Counted from the stretch's first letter, positions 22,884-35,928 are shown. The stretch is DNA of 52,978 nt from Antrodiella citrinella (GCA_004802725.1 SGPM01000185.1:1-52978), one strand, 5' to 3'. The notes: generated by a model not told the origin, from the sequence alone. Made by a program: numbers and translations.

Positions 22884-23519
22884 TCGAACTTTCGGAGGTG
22901 GTCATAGAATAGTAAAATACGACGCGACCGCAGGAAACTGCAATAGCGTTTCCTTTGATTTCGTAGATCCTATAATGTCAGAAGCATCAATCAATGCGAC
23001 TGTCGTACATACTTGGCGTAACCTGCGCGACTCGAGCTCAGACTCAGAGACGAATGAAGAGCTTCTCCAGATCGCGCCGAGCAGGTTTCGATTGTCTTGC
23101 TTTTCGCTAACATACGAGGAGCGGCGAAGAACAAGACAGTCCAAACATATCGAGACTCTGTTCACTACAAGTGTGAATGTTCAGGCGTTGAGCTCGATGC
23201 AGGAGGATTTATGAGTTACTACTGGATTTTCCCCTGATACGATAAACAGTTATTTAATATGATATAATTGATATTGTGGATACTTACACACTTCACTTAT
23301 ATTATTGTTATGCGTGGGAAGCCGTTTCTTACGTGGCGCTGCGGAAAAATATTACTTCCTTTGGCGATCATGGCAGAAGCTAAAAAGCACCTACATACAA
23401 ATGTCATGAATACGACCCAGTTGCTCTTTCATTCCTTTCGACCCCATTCTTTCAGCATGGCGTCGCGTCCGCCCATCTCGTCGGGGTAGCGGCGAAAAGC
23501 AAACTCAACCGAACGAGAA
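22884..23519. other. Intergenic, AT-rich, no gene supported
   Basis: 3' flank of the carbonic anhydrase gene. A frame at 22902-23214 is open on both strands but has no recognisable content. Confidence 0.45.
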
Positions 23520-26500
23520 CGAGCAAGCAAGGCCAACAGACCGTTGTTCCAAATGCATTGCCAATGACATAATCAGATTCGCCACTAGGAGAGAGGTCGT
23601 CGTCCTCGACATTATTGGTTTGTTTGCGGTTGCAGGTGCCGGTGCAGCTCAGGTATATCTCAGTCAACCTGTTTGAAGTGGACGGTCCAGATTAATTTTT
23701 TACAGCCGTCTATGAGTCTGATTTTCGGCCGACTCGTTCAAGACTTCATCTCGTTCCAGCAAGCTGTGCCAGTGTCGTCTTTGCATCAGAACGACACACC
23801 CAAGCAGAGGCGAGTCTCGCTGCTTCGGCGGCTCAGTTCAGACATACAGCAGCACTGGACGCATCGTACTTGGTTTACATTATCTGGGCATGTTTATATG
23901 CACGTTGATCTACATGATGATGCACCGGCGAAGCTGAGGCCAAATGTCTCCGCGAAAAATACCTGGAAGGTGTTCTGCACCAGGACATCGCCTTTTTTGA
24001 CACCGTGAGCGTTGACGAGGTCACAACACGTATACCGACGCTCGCAAGTAAATTCGATTTCTGCATGGTGCGACTGCTGACGATTCTTTACAGACCTGGT
24101 TCAGCAAGGAATGTCCGAGAAATTTGCGCTGGTGGTCGTGTTTCTGTCTTCGTTCATATCGGGCTTCACCATCGGATACGTTCGCTCTTGGAGGCTCGCA
24201 TTGGCTTTGACATCCCTTTTCCCGTGCATTTTCGTCACTGGGCGTTTGATGAACCGATTCGCCCCCAAATACATGCAGTATGTGTTCTGTCGGACTACTG
24301 TTGACGCCGCTAACCGGCTTCCAGGCAATCTCTGGAACATGGCGTAATCTCGGGGACGCTTGCGGAAGAGGTCATATTGACTGTGCTCACAGCGAAAGCA
24401 TTTGGAACACAGAACATCTTGGGTGATCTGTATGACACGCACATCCACAAAGCACGAACAGCCGACTTGAAGTCTACTGCATGCCACCGTGCCGGACTAG
24501 CTGTGTTATTTTTTGTCATATACGTAGCTTAGGCCCCGGCGGCCCTTGGTGAGCGACTCATGATACGTATTCCCGGGGTACGTGGCTGATAGCAGATACC
24601 ACAGCGTTCAACTTTGGTACTACGCTCATCAATCATGGTGAAGGTAAGGACATTAGGTGCTGTCATCCATGTACTTTCTGCTGACGGCGCAACGTCCACG
24701 CCCGGTATTGTGATCAACGTCTTCCTGGCCATATCCATCGGTTCGTTTGCACTTGTAATGAAGTACAAGGTGCATTATCACTTCATTTATGTCCGCGACA
24801 TCTACTTACCATCTACAGCCATCACCCAGGCTCGTAGTGCAGCGGCAAAGCTGTACGAGAAAGTCGACCGCGTGCCCGTGATTGACTCGTTGTCGTCTGA
24901 GGACGTCCAGCCTTCGACGTGCACAGGAAGAGATCATGTTCACAGATTCTTTCAGTTACCCCTTGCGTCCGACCGTGCGTATCCTGAAACACCTCACCCT
25001 GATATTCCCAGCTGGGAAACAGGTTGCGTTGATCGGTACCAGCGGGTCCGGTAAATCGATGATCGTGGGTCTTGTGGAGCGGTTCTACGACACGCTGGAG
25101 GGCAGCGTCCAGTTGGACGGGTTGGACCGTAAGGAACTGAACGTCAAGTGACTCCGCAGTCAGATCGGACTCGTTTCGCAAAAACCGACGTTGTTCGCCG
25201 CGACCCTCGAGGGAAACGTCGCACACGGGTTCATCGGCACCCCCGCTGAGGATGCTGCAGAAGAGAAGTTCAAGTTGATCAAGGTAGCGTGTATCAAGAC
25301 GAACGCGGACGGGTTCATCAGCAAGCTGCCTCTCGGATACGACACCCTCGTTCTTGAATGCGGTTTCCTGCTGTCCGGCGGTCAGAAGCAGCGGATTGAC
25401 ATTGCACGCGCTATTGCCAGCGACCCACGGATTTTGCTGTTGGACGAGGCGACGAGCGCACTGGACACGCAGAGTGAGGGCATCGCTCTAGTAAGGAACG
25501 ATTGTCTTCCGCACCGAGGTCAGCCAAGGAGACTAAGGGCATCGTGCAAAATGCTCTGGAAAAAGCTGCTGCAGGTAAGGTTCAAATCGTACGTTCGTCA
25601 TTCCTCGAGCTTAAGCTTATACCATGCAGGACGCACGACGATTACGATTGCGCTTTGTCCGTCTACCATCAAGCACGCTGACTGCATTCACATCATGGGA
25701 GACGGCATCGTCCTCGAATCCGGCACGCACAACGAGCCACTGTCCAAACTAGACGGTCTATACGCTCGCCTCGTGCATGCTCAAGAGCTTCGGGACAACA
25801 GCGACTCGGACATCACTGCCAGTGGTACGTCATGCGGAAACTTGAAGGTCATATCTTACCAATACTCCCAAGACTCTGACTGTATCATCGACATGGAAAA
25901 GCAGGCCGTGGACGAGATCCCTCTAGGTCGGCTCACGACGGGACTCGGCCGTCAGTGTCCGAGTCCGACTTGCCGAAAAGCAGACGCAGGCTATGGACGA
26001 ACGGTTGAAGGAGGAGCAATATAACCTCAGCTATCTGTTCAAACGCATGGGGAATATTAATGCGAGCAGCAATCAGTACCTTAGTTTGGCTGTGGCTTGC
26101 AGTACGTGAAAATCGTCTTCCTCATTTCGTTCCTCCACTGATTATCTGTCTTTTGCAAGTGACTGGGGCTATCAGGCCTGCCTTTTGTATCGTTTACAGA
26201 GAGGGAGTGACCAACCTTGGCGATTTGGATCCACACCAACGGCGTCATGGCGGAGATCGTACTGCGCTTTGGCAAGTTTTCTGTAATTCTCACATTCCAC
26301 GTATTGCTAATGCTTCTCGAAGGCTCTTCCTGATTTCCTGGTAGCAATCGTGACGATCGCAACCCAAAATTTTCTCTTTGGAGCGTCTGCTGCTGGGTTG
26401 ACGACAAAGCTCGCGTCGTTAAGTTTCCGCGCAATTCTGAGGCAAGATGGTATGCTATGAGTCTCATAATCGTAATCATGCAGAATTGAACATGTAATCC

Positions 26501-28476
26501 TTTCTACAGACAAGGACGAAAACAGTGTATGTATTGATCTCTTCGATGCGATGTCTGTGTCTTATTATTCACGATTGTGATAGATCGGCGGACTCACATC
26601 AAGTCTCAGCTCAAACCCACCAGAAAGTCAATGGTTTAACTGGTATCACATTCGGGGCGTACGTATTCATTCCATGTACCTCCCAGTCTTCAATGTGAAA
26701 CTGTACATATTAGTATTGTTCAAGGCCTTACCACTGACAGATCATTGGAACAATTTTCGTCTGGCGTCTGGGTCTCGTTGGTCTCGCATGTGCACCCCTA
26801 CTTGCGTCAGCCAATTATATCGTCTGGTAGGTTTATCACATTTGATAAAATTGGAGTTATGCTGAGATTGCTTTTCCGGGACAGCGTGTCATCATTCTCA
26901 AAGATCAGCACAACAAGAAAGCACATGAACATTCAGTCCATGTTGCCTGCGAAGCTGCTGCCGCCATCCGTACTGTAGCGTCCCTCACGTGTGAGAACGA
27001 TTGCTGCAAGATCTACAGTGAGACACTGGAGGAACCTCTCAAGCGATCCAACAGAACAGCGATATGGAGCAATACGATCTATGTATTCAGTCAGAGTATG
27101 AGTTTCTGGGTCAGTGCGCTTGTGTTCTGGTATGGTGCGAGGCTGGTGTCACACCAGGAGGTGACGACTTTCCACTTCTTCGTGGCACTGATGGTAAGTG
27201 TTTCCTTTTTGGTTTTGTTATGGCTGTTGCCTTTTGCACACGCTGATCTGTACTACAGAGCACAACATTTGGTGCCATGCAAGCTGGAAACGTCTTCCGT
27301 TTCGTCCCTGACATGTCCTCAGCCGGGAGTGCCGCCGCTAATATCCTCACACTCCTTGATGCTGTCCCCCTCATCGACTCCGAATCCACAGAAAGAACCG
27401 TCCCTGAATCGTCTTAAGTACAAGGGCGTATTCGTTTCGAAGACGTGCATTTCAGGTACCCTACGCGACCAGGCGTTCCGGTGCTTCGCGGCTTGAACCT
27501 CACAGTGGAGAAGGGGAGATACGTCGCGCTTGTCGGCGCGAATGGCTATGGAAAGAGTACAACGATTCGGCTCATCGAGAGGTTCTATGATCCTTTCGCT
27601 GGAGCTGTATATGTGAGCCTTTATTTTTCAACGACATGTATTGAGACTGACTGATACGCTTTAGATTGATGACCACCCTGTCACTGATCTGAATATCGCT
27701 GAGTATCGCAAATACATGGCGTTGGTATCTTAGGAGCCTGTAAGATACTCAGACACTTCTCATTTCGCGTTGCTGATTCAATCACCAAGATCTTGTATTC
27801 TGGAACTGTCCGCTTCAACATCTTACTTCAACCGCGTCTAAAGTAACACAGAAAGAGATTGAAAACGTGTGTCGGAATGCCGATATCCTAGACTTCTTTT
27901 ATTACCGAAGTGATTACGCTTTTCATTCATTCGTTAGCGCTTCGACTTAACACTCGGTGGACAGTGGATTCGAGACTGAGGTTGGTGGCAAAGGAAGTCA
28001 GCTTTCTGGTGGTCAGAAACGTACGTCGATCAAGATCATGCACAGACATTTATTTATACCTTGTGGTTTGACAGAACATATTTCGATCGCTCGGACATTG
28101 TTGCGGGTTCGCTGGACAAGGTACCTCAATCTGAAACAGGGGATGGATCGTGTGATTGACGGTTTTCCTTCAGGCAACATCTACTTTAGACTCAAATTCC
28201 GAGAAGATCGTTCAAGGAGCGTTGGACTTCGCTGTCAAGGGACGCACGACCATCTCCATCGCTCACCGATTGTCCACTAGCCTGTATGCAGAATGTGGTG
28301 CATGCATGTTCTGATCTCTGATTTTCTGGTGTTGTTCGGGGTTTTACTGAAATCTGTGTCACAACTACTTCTTGAAGGACGGTATTGTGAGCGAATCAGG
28401 AACCCACGACGAGTTGTTGGCCTTGAAAGGCGTGTATGCTGAGTTTGTGCAGATGCAAGCATTGAACAAAGGGTAG
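23520..28476 (+). pseudogene. ABCB-type full ABC transporter, decayed
   Basis: Remains of a full-size multidrug/Ste6-like exporter (TMD-NBD-TMD-NBD) with many introns. The order is intact. TMD1 starts near VVVLDIIGLFAVAGAG (23600) and includes SRKFALVVVFLSSF-like and FVIYVA helices. NBD1 has Walker A GTSGSGKS (25035-25058), LSGGQKQR (25371-25394) and [15 protein letters not shown]2 spans about 26.0-27.2 kb. NBD2 has a Walker A reading GANGYGKST (about 27535-27561) and a second SGGQK. The end FVQMQALNKG is followed by TAG at 28474-28476. It is not functional as written. TAG at 24530 lies in a TMD1 helix, TGA at 25149 replaces a conserved Trp of NBD1, and TAG at 27731 falls at the NBD2 Q-loop Gln. 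A frame break lies near 24920. The NBD1 switch-His motif HRLS is also lost, reading LCPS. Confidence 0.85.
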
Positions 28477-28798
28477 TGTTCGAGATGATTTGCTGGACTA
28501 TCTGATCGTTATTAGATACCGAGATGTTCTTCGTAGACAATTGATATCATTCCTCCTACTCCGCTCGAGACACCCCGAGTTGACCCCAAGTACAGCTTTC
28601 AGCGCTCAGCTACTGAGTTCCTTACGTCAGAGTCCTCGTCACAGGTACCGAACAATGATTTCATTCTCATCGACTTCCTATGCGCGCCCGTGTGTTGCCT
28701 CTGAATTTGATCAATTTGAAGTTCAGAACAACACAAGAGCAGAGAAGAGAAAAACATAGCAATACACGTATATGGGGTATCGATCTAGCACTAGTGCT
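28477..28798. other. Intergenic between converging genes
   Basis: 3' flanks of the ABC pseudogene and of the minus-strand hypothetical gene. Nothing else was seen. Confidence 0.5.
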
Positions 28799-31290
28799 TC
28801 AGGACATACAATCTTGAATTTGACTCCGAGTCGGATATGAACGCAAGAAAACAGGAACGGTGATACTATCACGATGAACATGGGCACCAGGAGAAAGGAT
28901 GGGGGTCCTACCGAGATCGGCAGCCGGAACCGCACCGGAGGCTGTAAATCTCTGCTGCACTTCCACGCAGACCGCCATCCGCTGCCTTCTCTGGGAGGCA
29001 GTGGGACTACCACCACAGCCGCTGCTCTTCGTGGAAGGATCAGAATCAATCGAGCCAGGGCTCGAAATGAAATCATAGAAGCCTGAGTGGACCTCGGAGA
29101 CGAATTGCCAGCCGCCTGCCTTATCGAGTGCGAAGTTGAATGCAGGGCTTTGGTGCGTGACGATGTTGAGAAACTCGGTGAAGCGGTCGATAGGATTGAC
29201 AATAGTGAATCCGTGTGTGGAGGCGTGTTGATACATCCGGGCAAACGCTGCCTGCGACCGCTCCGAGACGACTGGACAAGATCTGGAAATGGGTCAGCGT
29301 GCGGTACCTGGGCGGGTGTGAAGAAGCGAAGCGCACCCAGGATCCCGAATGAAGATCTTTAGAATGTAACTTAGTATAATGTACAGTTCGTTGGTGTTCT
29401 TCGTCATCAGAGCGTCGATGAGCGGTGTCCAATGCTTCGAACACTGTGAAATGCATGAGAAAATGACTTGAGTTGCCGACCAAGCCATTGACGATTTCAA
29501 CAAGTTACTCTGCCTGTGGTGCAATCCATATGAATGTCTGAACTCCGCGATGAAGAGGATGATAAACTCACGAGAAGATAGAATCAGACAAGAGTAGATT
29601 CCAAGGACTATCTTCCAAAGGTTTGTGTGGGCATCCCACAGACATGCCCAAGTGGAATAGGGACAACCATTGTGCCTGGACGTATCGATCAATGGTATAG
29701 TCGGCCGCAGTGCTGATGATGCTATAAAGTAGATGGGATTGTAGGTAGGATGAGGACCGCGAGGACCACTGCGGCGCCTCAATATCGACGTGGGTATTCA
29801 CTGCGGTGAAGGCCAGGATGCAACCGGATGTGATCCAATCAGGAAGCTGTTCGCTGCTGTCAGCATGCGCGATCCATATCGTGTCCAGTATGGATAGGAT
29901 ACCGAGGTCGTAGGCGATCTGCGACGCAACGCTGCTCTCAAAGCATAGATGTATGGTGAAACAGAACAAAGGCTGAAGAGCGTGGGCGTCTTGCAATGCG
30001 TCTCGCATGCAGCCGGACAGGTGTTCCAAGACAAGCCGGATGTAGATTGGGTCCGACCCCACGAGGAATTTGATGAGGGTGATGGCTCTCAGAGGCAACA
30101 TCAAGCTCTGAAAGAGTAAGTCATCCTGTGGTGGACGGTACTGGAGACTGGAGACGAACTGGAACGTGAGGGGCTGTCCTGGGTCACGTTCACAGGCGCG
30201 CGGGGTGTATGATTGCAATGCGGCGAATTGATCCACAGTGAAGGCATCGTTCAGCATCCGAGGATATTTTACGGCTATCTCGTAGAATAATTCACGGCAG
30301 CAATGCGTGAGACACTCGGCGCGAGCGATGTTTACGACCTTTTCCGGGTGACAAGTAAAAAAAGTGATGATATCATCCAGGGAAGGTTGCTGGCCGTTCG
30401 GAACTGCCGTCCTGTGTCATTGGTGAGTCGCAGTGAGCCCAACCAGAAATATGAGAACGGACCAGGACTTCAACACGGAGGCGGCTAATTCGTGAAGAAA
30501 CAGCTGGCTCTCATTGGGCTGCCACCTTGCTACCGCGGATACCACGCCAATGTACCTCCGCTTCTCCAATAGCTGGAAAATGATGTCCCACGCAAGTTCA
30601 TTCCCAAGGGTAGCGTGGAGGGTGGCATTGTCCGCCATGAAGATTGCCAAAGCGAGATCACAGAATCCCTCGGTCAAACGGACATGATGATTTGACAGAT
30701 ATGTCAGAGGGACATATGCGTCCGGAGATCTGCCACGGCTTGAGCGTGGTCCAACCTTTGATAGGTCCAATGTCCTACTAAGCGTCAGTAGTGATGCGTG
30801 CCTCATGAAAGGAGGCGTACCATCCGGACAGCCTGCAAGCAGCCAGTTGCCCGAGGAATAGTTTGATTTCAATGCTGTTCCACCTCGACATCGTGCGTAC
30901 AATGAGGTCAGACCGACGCTGCTCAAGAAGAAGAAATATCAAGTCCCAGGCCTGTTTTCGGACTCGATTTGGGTATAAGGCGATCCTGACCGTGTGTGAA
31001 TGTGTAAGACTATATCGACAGTCGAGGTATACATACCTTTGCAGCTCCATGAGATCCTCGTAGAACCGCTGCGGGATGTTCTTCCTATCCGCTCGAAGCT
31101 GTACGGTCATCCAAAACAGCCTGGTCTGGATGTTGGCAGAGGCGACGCCGCGTAGAGCAAATGAACCGACCGCCTTGATGGCTCGTCCGGATATCATGCC
31201 GATTCCTGGGATCGTACTACCGGTGGAGCTGCAACACGACACGGTCGCAGAGCGCGCGTCATCTTCGATGGCTCGCAATAGTCGTTCCAT
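28799..31290 (-). CDS. Hypothetical 743-residue helical protein with an internal repeat
   Basis: I do not recognise this protein. Six exons on the minus strand (31290-31037, 30985-30821, 30774-30463, 30411-29572, 29513-29337, 29282-28799) join exactly in frame. The ATG at 31288-31290 has a strong context (GCCATGG). An in-frame ATG 39 bases upstream is the alternative. The protein is Leu-rich and helical, like armadillo/HEAT-type mushroom proteins. Two successive segments in exons 2 and 3 are related to each other: AWDLIFLLLEQRR..MSRWN...KLFLGQLAA and AWDIIFQLLEKRR..VARWQ...QLFLHELAA. Both end at an intron after a Trp codon split the same way, so the unit looks duplicated exon and all. There is no signal peptide or catalytic motif. 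Confidence 0.75.
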
Positions 31291-33431
31291 GGCACAAGGG
31301 AGTGAATGTTTCTGATGGGAGAGAGGCAAGGGTGTCTCGTTGGAAGGAGGCGGATATCCTTATCGTGGTTTCTCCACGTTTTATAGTACGATCTGTCTTG
31401 AAGCTACTGCGCAAACTTCCCAGCCAATAGTTGATCTACTAGTTTGACCGAGTTAGGTGAACCGGATAACGCTCCGAACCCACAACGTCAGTGGCAGTAC
31501 TAGTATGACTTGAGCCTGGGGTATATTCTGACAATAAGGTCTCGAAACGGAGAACATGCGGGCATCATGATGACGGCTTGTGCAGGGTTTGAAGCTCCAG
31601 ATCATGGCTAGCTGCGGGACATTCTGAAGGAGATCCGTATGAACCTACTTGGACGAGTCTATCTCGTCGGTAAAGGACGTATGATGGTCACTTTAACATA
31701 TGCCGAGAGAATCCAAAGCTTCGAATTTAAGACTCTCGTTCAGGTCAACTTGAACAAAGTTGAAGCAACCATGACGTCGACTGCGATGAGCATGATTCGC
31801 GGATATCGAACAAAGTCTGAAACTTACTGTTGAGCTGAGTTTCGCATCATCGCTATCAACTTAGCTGTCCCCTGTGCAGCTTAGAGTTACGAGATACTAC
31901 GCTGGCCTGGCAGTGAGCAACCGTGACCGTCCTCTAGATCTTCATGAATCTCAAGCAAGACGACTTTTCGACTCCGCTCAGCTCCGCTTCGGTACGGCGC
32001 TCATTTCCGACTTCAAATATTCAAATATTCGTCTCGTCATATCCTTTCTTGTGGTAATGTCGACTGAATACTAACGTGGCTGTCAAAGGTCGACTTTGGA
32101 TTTGATTCCAAGTTCTGCTACAGTATTTGGGTATGAAGTTCGGCTATTCTATTATCAGTGCAGCCTCGAAACATGTCCGACGCGGTATGCTAGCAAGAGC
32201 TGGCAGTGGGTGTCGCACCGATCACCTCGTACTGTGGATGAATTGCTCTAATACTTTGACGATGTAGCTGATTCTGCTGATAGCTCACTATTGTAGACAG
32301 AAACCAGGCGTCCAGTCAGGCCTGCCTTTCGGTGAACTGCTAGTATGGCTGTTCATCGAGTACATCCGGATCATAACGACACTGCCTTCAGGCCTTCCTG
32401 TGGCGTAGAAATCCTCGTCGAATAACACCTTTGACTCCGAGTCAACGCTCCGTGAACCGCGGGATGCGATATGTTCACTGGGACAAGTTGCCTATAGCCC
32501 TCCATCATGAATGGGACTGCCCCCGAAATGGCTCCCGAGGAGCATTGGTCTCGGGTGCTATCACCTGCTTGGTGAAACAAATGACTATGAGGTGGCAGAA
32601 GAAGCACCAAGATCGCCCCCAAATCACCGCCCAGAGCCTCTTGATCTTGGACATATCGTTGTCAGTCTACTGCTCACACGATACAAGGCAGCTTTTCTTG
32701 ACATCTCCTGCCACGATGCCACTCTGGATGTGTTTTAAGAACATGCGTGGCCTACGCGAGTGTCGCTGTACTTTGCTGTGACTGCGCCGGTGTCGTTCAG
32801 CCAAGTATCCCACCCTGGCTTGCAACTCGCAAGATTGACAGGTGTCAAAGAAGCATTCCGTATGCCGTGCAGGTCGCTGGCAATGCCTTGCGCGCAGGCT
32901 ACATTCCGGCTCAAACAGTTTCCATCCTTTCCATATTATTAGCAATGCACACACCTTGATGGTTAACGGCGTGTCGCTGTACTAAGGAGCTCAACTCGGA
33001 GTGGCGGTCCTTCAACTTAGGTCTGGGCTGCTGTCAGTAGTCTCAAGTTTCTGACCAGACGCGTTCATGCTGCTCGACTGCATAATATTACCACGAGAAT
33101 CCAGTAGCGTTACTCATGAATGATTGGCTTCATGATAATATTCTGATTCATATGCAATATGATCGACCATGGGCGCTTCTCTGTTATAGGCGTCTAAGTG
33201 TGTTGGAATCACAGTATTATTGCTTTTCAAGAATTCGTAAATGCTCGAGCAACGATGTATCTACTACTGTAGATGCTTCAGAGCTCTAAGCTCATGTTCA
33301 TACGCAGGCGTTCAGGAAGGCAGAAGGTCGGCATTATAGTGACAACCATGCTCGGATAAGCAAAGTCCGATACAGACTTACAGAAGAAAAGGAAAATGAA
33401 GATCTTACGATACGCATCGATCCACCCCCAC
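31291..33431. other. Intergenic 2.1 kb, no gene supported
   Basis: AT-richer than the neighbouring genes. Open frames around 32.4-32.95 kb occur on both strands with no conserved motif or splice chain. A decayed gene is possible but unproven. Confidence 0.45.
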
Positions 33432-33438
33432 TATAAAT
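33432..33438 (+). promoter_or_regulatory. TATA box of farnesyl diphosphate synthase
   Basis: TATAAAT lies 58-64 bases before the start codon at 33496, followed by a C-rich leader typical of highly expressed fungal genes. The role is inferred from position. Confidence 0.5.
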
Positions 33439-33495
33439 CCTTTACCTCACGCCCTTACACCCCAAACCACCTTTACCACCGCATCTTTCACAACC

Positions 33496-34784
33496 ATGTC
33501 TTCAGCCGACTTGAAAGCGCAAAAACGCCAGAAGTTTGAGCATGTATTCACCGTCATCCGTGATGAGCTAATCGCCCACCACATCGGAGAGGGTATGCCC
33601 AAGGAGGCGTCGGAGTGGTACAAGCAGGTGAGTACAAGCCTGCGTTGTTATTCCATGAGTTACTTTAACTGCAGATCGTAGAGCTTGGAGTACAACGTTC
33701 CCGGAGGAAAGCTCAACCGCGGTCTGTCTGTTGTCGACACTGTAGAGATCTTCAAGGGACGCGCCTTGACCGATGATGAGTATCTGAAGGCCGCCATCCT
33801 TGGATGGTGTGTAGAGCTGGTGCGTACTGAGTCGTTTTGTTGTTATATTAACGTGCTAAGCTCGACTTCCAGCTCCAAGCATTCTTCTTGGTGTCGGACG
33901 ATATCATGGACTCGAGTGTGACTCGTCGTGGCCAGCCCTGTTGGTACCGTAACGAGAAAGTCGGTTTGATTGCCATCAACGACGCCTTCATCCTCGAATC
34001 AGCCATCTATTACCTTCTCAAGAAGCATTTCCGGCAGGAAACTTACTATGTGGATCTTCTTGAGCTTTTCCACGACGTACGTCCTGCAATTTACCCGAAA
34101 CAGATGGTCTCTTACCATTTGTATGACCTTGTAGACCGCATACCAGACCGAATTCGGTCAACTCATAGACCTTATCACCGCCCCAGAAGACGTCGTTGAC
34201 CTCAGCAAGTTCTCTCTGGAGAGGTAATACCTTTCCCCGAAGTTATACTACTTGTACTGATCTTGTCCCCCAGACACCGTCTGATTGTCGTATACAAGAC
34301 CGCCTTCTACTCCTTCTACCTCCCGGTCGCCCTTGCTATGCGTGTCTGCGGTGTTCCCAATACCCCTACCAACGACCCCTACGCCCTTGCCTCCTCCATC
34401 TTGATACCTCTCGGCACGTATTTCCAGATCCAAGACGACTTCCTCGACTTCTCCGCACCTCCTGAGATCCTGGGCAAGATTGGCACTGACATCGTCGACA
34501 ACAAGTGCTCGTGGTGTATCAATGTTGCTCTGGCGAGCGCATTGCCCGCGCAGAGGGCCGTCCTGGACGCTAACTACGGCAAGAAGAACCCGGAAGCTGA
34601 AGCGAAGGTCAAGGAGGTGTTCGAGCAAGTGGGGATCCGCGAGAAGTACGCTGTGTATGAAGAGGGTGCGTACAAGGAGATCATCTCCCTGATTGAGACG
34701 ATCCCGGAGGGCGGATCAAAAGAGGGCTTGAAGCGTGAGGTCTTCAAGAGCTTCTTGGATAAGATCTACAAGAGGCAGAAGTAG
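33496..34784 (+). CDS. ERG20: Farnesyl diphosphate synthase
   Basis: Condenses isopentenyl diphosphate with dimethylallyl and then geranyl diphosphate to give farnesyl diphosphate, the precursor of sterols, prenyl anchors and sesquiterpenes. It acts in the cytosol. Exons 33496-33627, 33682-33819, 33873-34076, 34135-34223 and 34274-34784 join in frame to 357 residues, normal length. The first Asp-rich motif DDIMD is at about residues 99-103 and the second, DDFLD, at about 242-246. The two residues four and five before the first motif are Phe-Phe, the bulky pair that stops chain growth at C15. Also visible are [13 protein letters not shown] and [12 protein letters not shown], both hallmarks of the eukaryotic enzyme. 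It ends IYKRQK. No terpene-cyclase gene lies nearby, so this reads as the housekeeping copy. Confidence 0.97.
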
Positions 34785-34949
34785 ATCGAGGATGCGCGTG
34801 ACGTTGTCATCTCATGTTGTAAAGTAATATAGAATACATCCCTTGGAGCTACAGATACATATGACTCAAGTGGCATTTGCGTCTTGAGCCAGTGTCTCCC
34901 CACGATAACCCGATCTGCCAGAAATGTCCAGGGAGACTTTCCACCACAC

Positions 34950-34994
34950 NNNNNNNNNNNNNNNNNNNNNNNNNNNNNNNNNNNNNNNNNNNNN
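34950..34994. other. Assembly gap (45 N)
   Basis: A run of N separates the 3' flank of the farnesyl diphosphate synthase gene from the inverted-repeat element. Whatever forms the outer left flank of that element is partly hidden here. Confidence 0.99.
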
Positions 34995-35042
34995 ATCCTA
35001 GTCTCATACCAAAACCCTCCACCCGCGCAGCCGTGGAGGGTC

Positions 35043-35090
35043 TTGTCGCAAAGTAGGGATTTTAATAGACACATGTTTTGATACAAAATC
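35043..35090 (+). repeat. Left inverted-repeat arm
   Basis: Matches the right arm at 35882-35928 in reverse complement over most of its length. The two best blocks are TTGTCGCAAAGTAGGG and ACATGTTTTGATACAAA. The spacer between them differs by a few bases. Confidence 0.85.
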
Positions 35091-35881
35091 AAATACAATT
35101 GGTTTCTTATCTCCATACAAACNCCTTTCTNACTTGTAATATCTCATGTTACTAATCGTGTCCTGCACGTCTGGCTGCATGGCNCCTCNTTCTCATTCAT
35201 TCCCTTCCATCAAGACACCACAATCTAACATGGACACCATCACCCCGACATACTCTGACGCGGTCTGTCTTGTTCATAACCATCAGCCCAGCTCTCGATG
35301 TCGTCGACACCTAGGAACTTGAATCCAGGATTTACTGGCCAGCACGCCTTCCTTGGGCTTGTGCCAGTGGATTACCGCGCAATGCTCACTCAGCTGGATC
35401 CGTTGCAAGAGATGGCCAGCGGGTCATGCTGACACTGTGGGGATACGGGCTAGATACAGGTCCTAAGGTGTGTCGTATGTGATTGTTCGGACTTCTGTCC
35501 CGCACCATCTCAAGCTCTCCACCTTTACTCTCAATTTGTGATGTAGAACCACTTCGACTGCAGGCTGTGACTCTCATTACACACGCAGAGGTCCATCAGA
35601 CACGGACCCAGGGTGACCCAACGGGTCGCAGTCGGATTCGAGTATGTGTGTTGCTTAGTCTGGTACCGTGCATGCGCAGCATGTTTGACACCACACCTTC
35701 ATATATACTTTGTACTCTATGTCATGGTCCTTTAATTGACAACACTGTATACACATCTTTTATTGCGTGAAATTGACCACTTACTCCTTGAGAGTGTGCG
35801 CCGGATACTTAACTCGATAACAAAATCTGCGTAGACTAGGATAAGCTTGATTTCTTATGTCATTACAAACAAGTACTATCA

Positions 35882-35928
35882 AATTTGTATCAAAACATGT
35901 CCCTAGTAAAGACCCTACTTTGCGACAA
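35882..35928 (-). repeat. Right inverted-repeat arm
   Basis: Reverse complement of the left arm. Weaker similarity seems to continue about 20-30 bases further into the interior on both sides. Confidence 0.85.

Noticed and set aside
23520..28476. A working ABC transporter interrupted only by introns
   Set aside because: The TGA at 25149 and TAG at 27731 fall inside conserved NBD motifs where no plausible intron can remove them.
23520..28476. Repeat-induced point mutation (RIP) as the cause of the ABC gene's decay
   Set aside because: Only two of the three stops fit C:G to T:A change, and without an intact reference the overall bias cannot be judged.
32431..32959. Overlapping open frames on both strands suggesting a gene
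   Set aside because: No conserved motif, no consistent frame across possible splice sites, and opposite-strand frames are equally long.
12098..34784. Terpenoid gene cluster formed by the membrane protein and farnesyl diphosphate synthase
   Set aside because: The two genes are 20 kb apart, no terpene cyclase, P450 or transferase lies between, and the synthase looks like the housekeeping copy.
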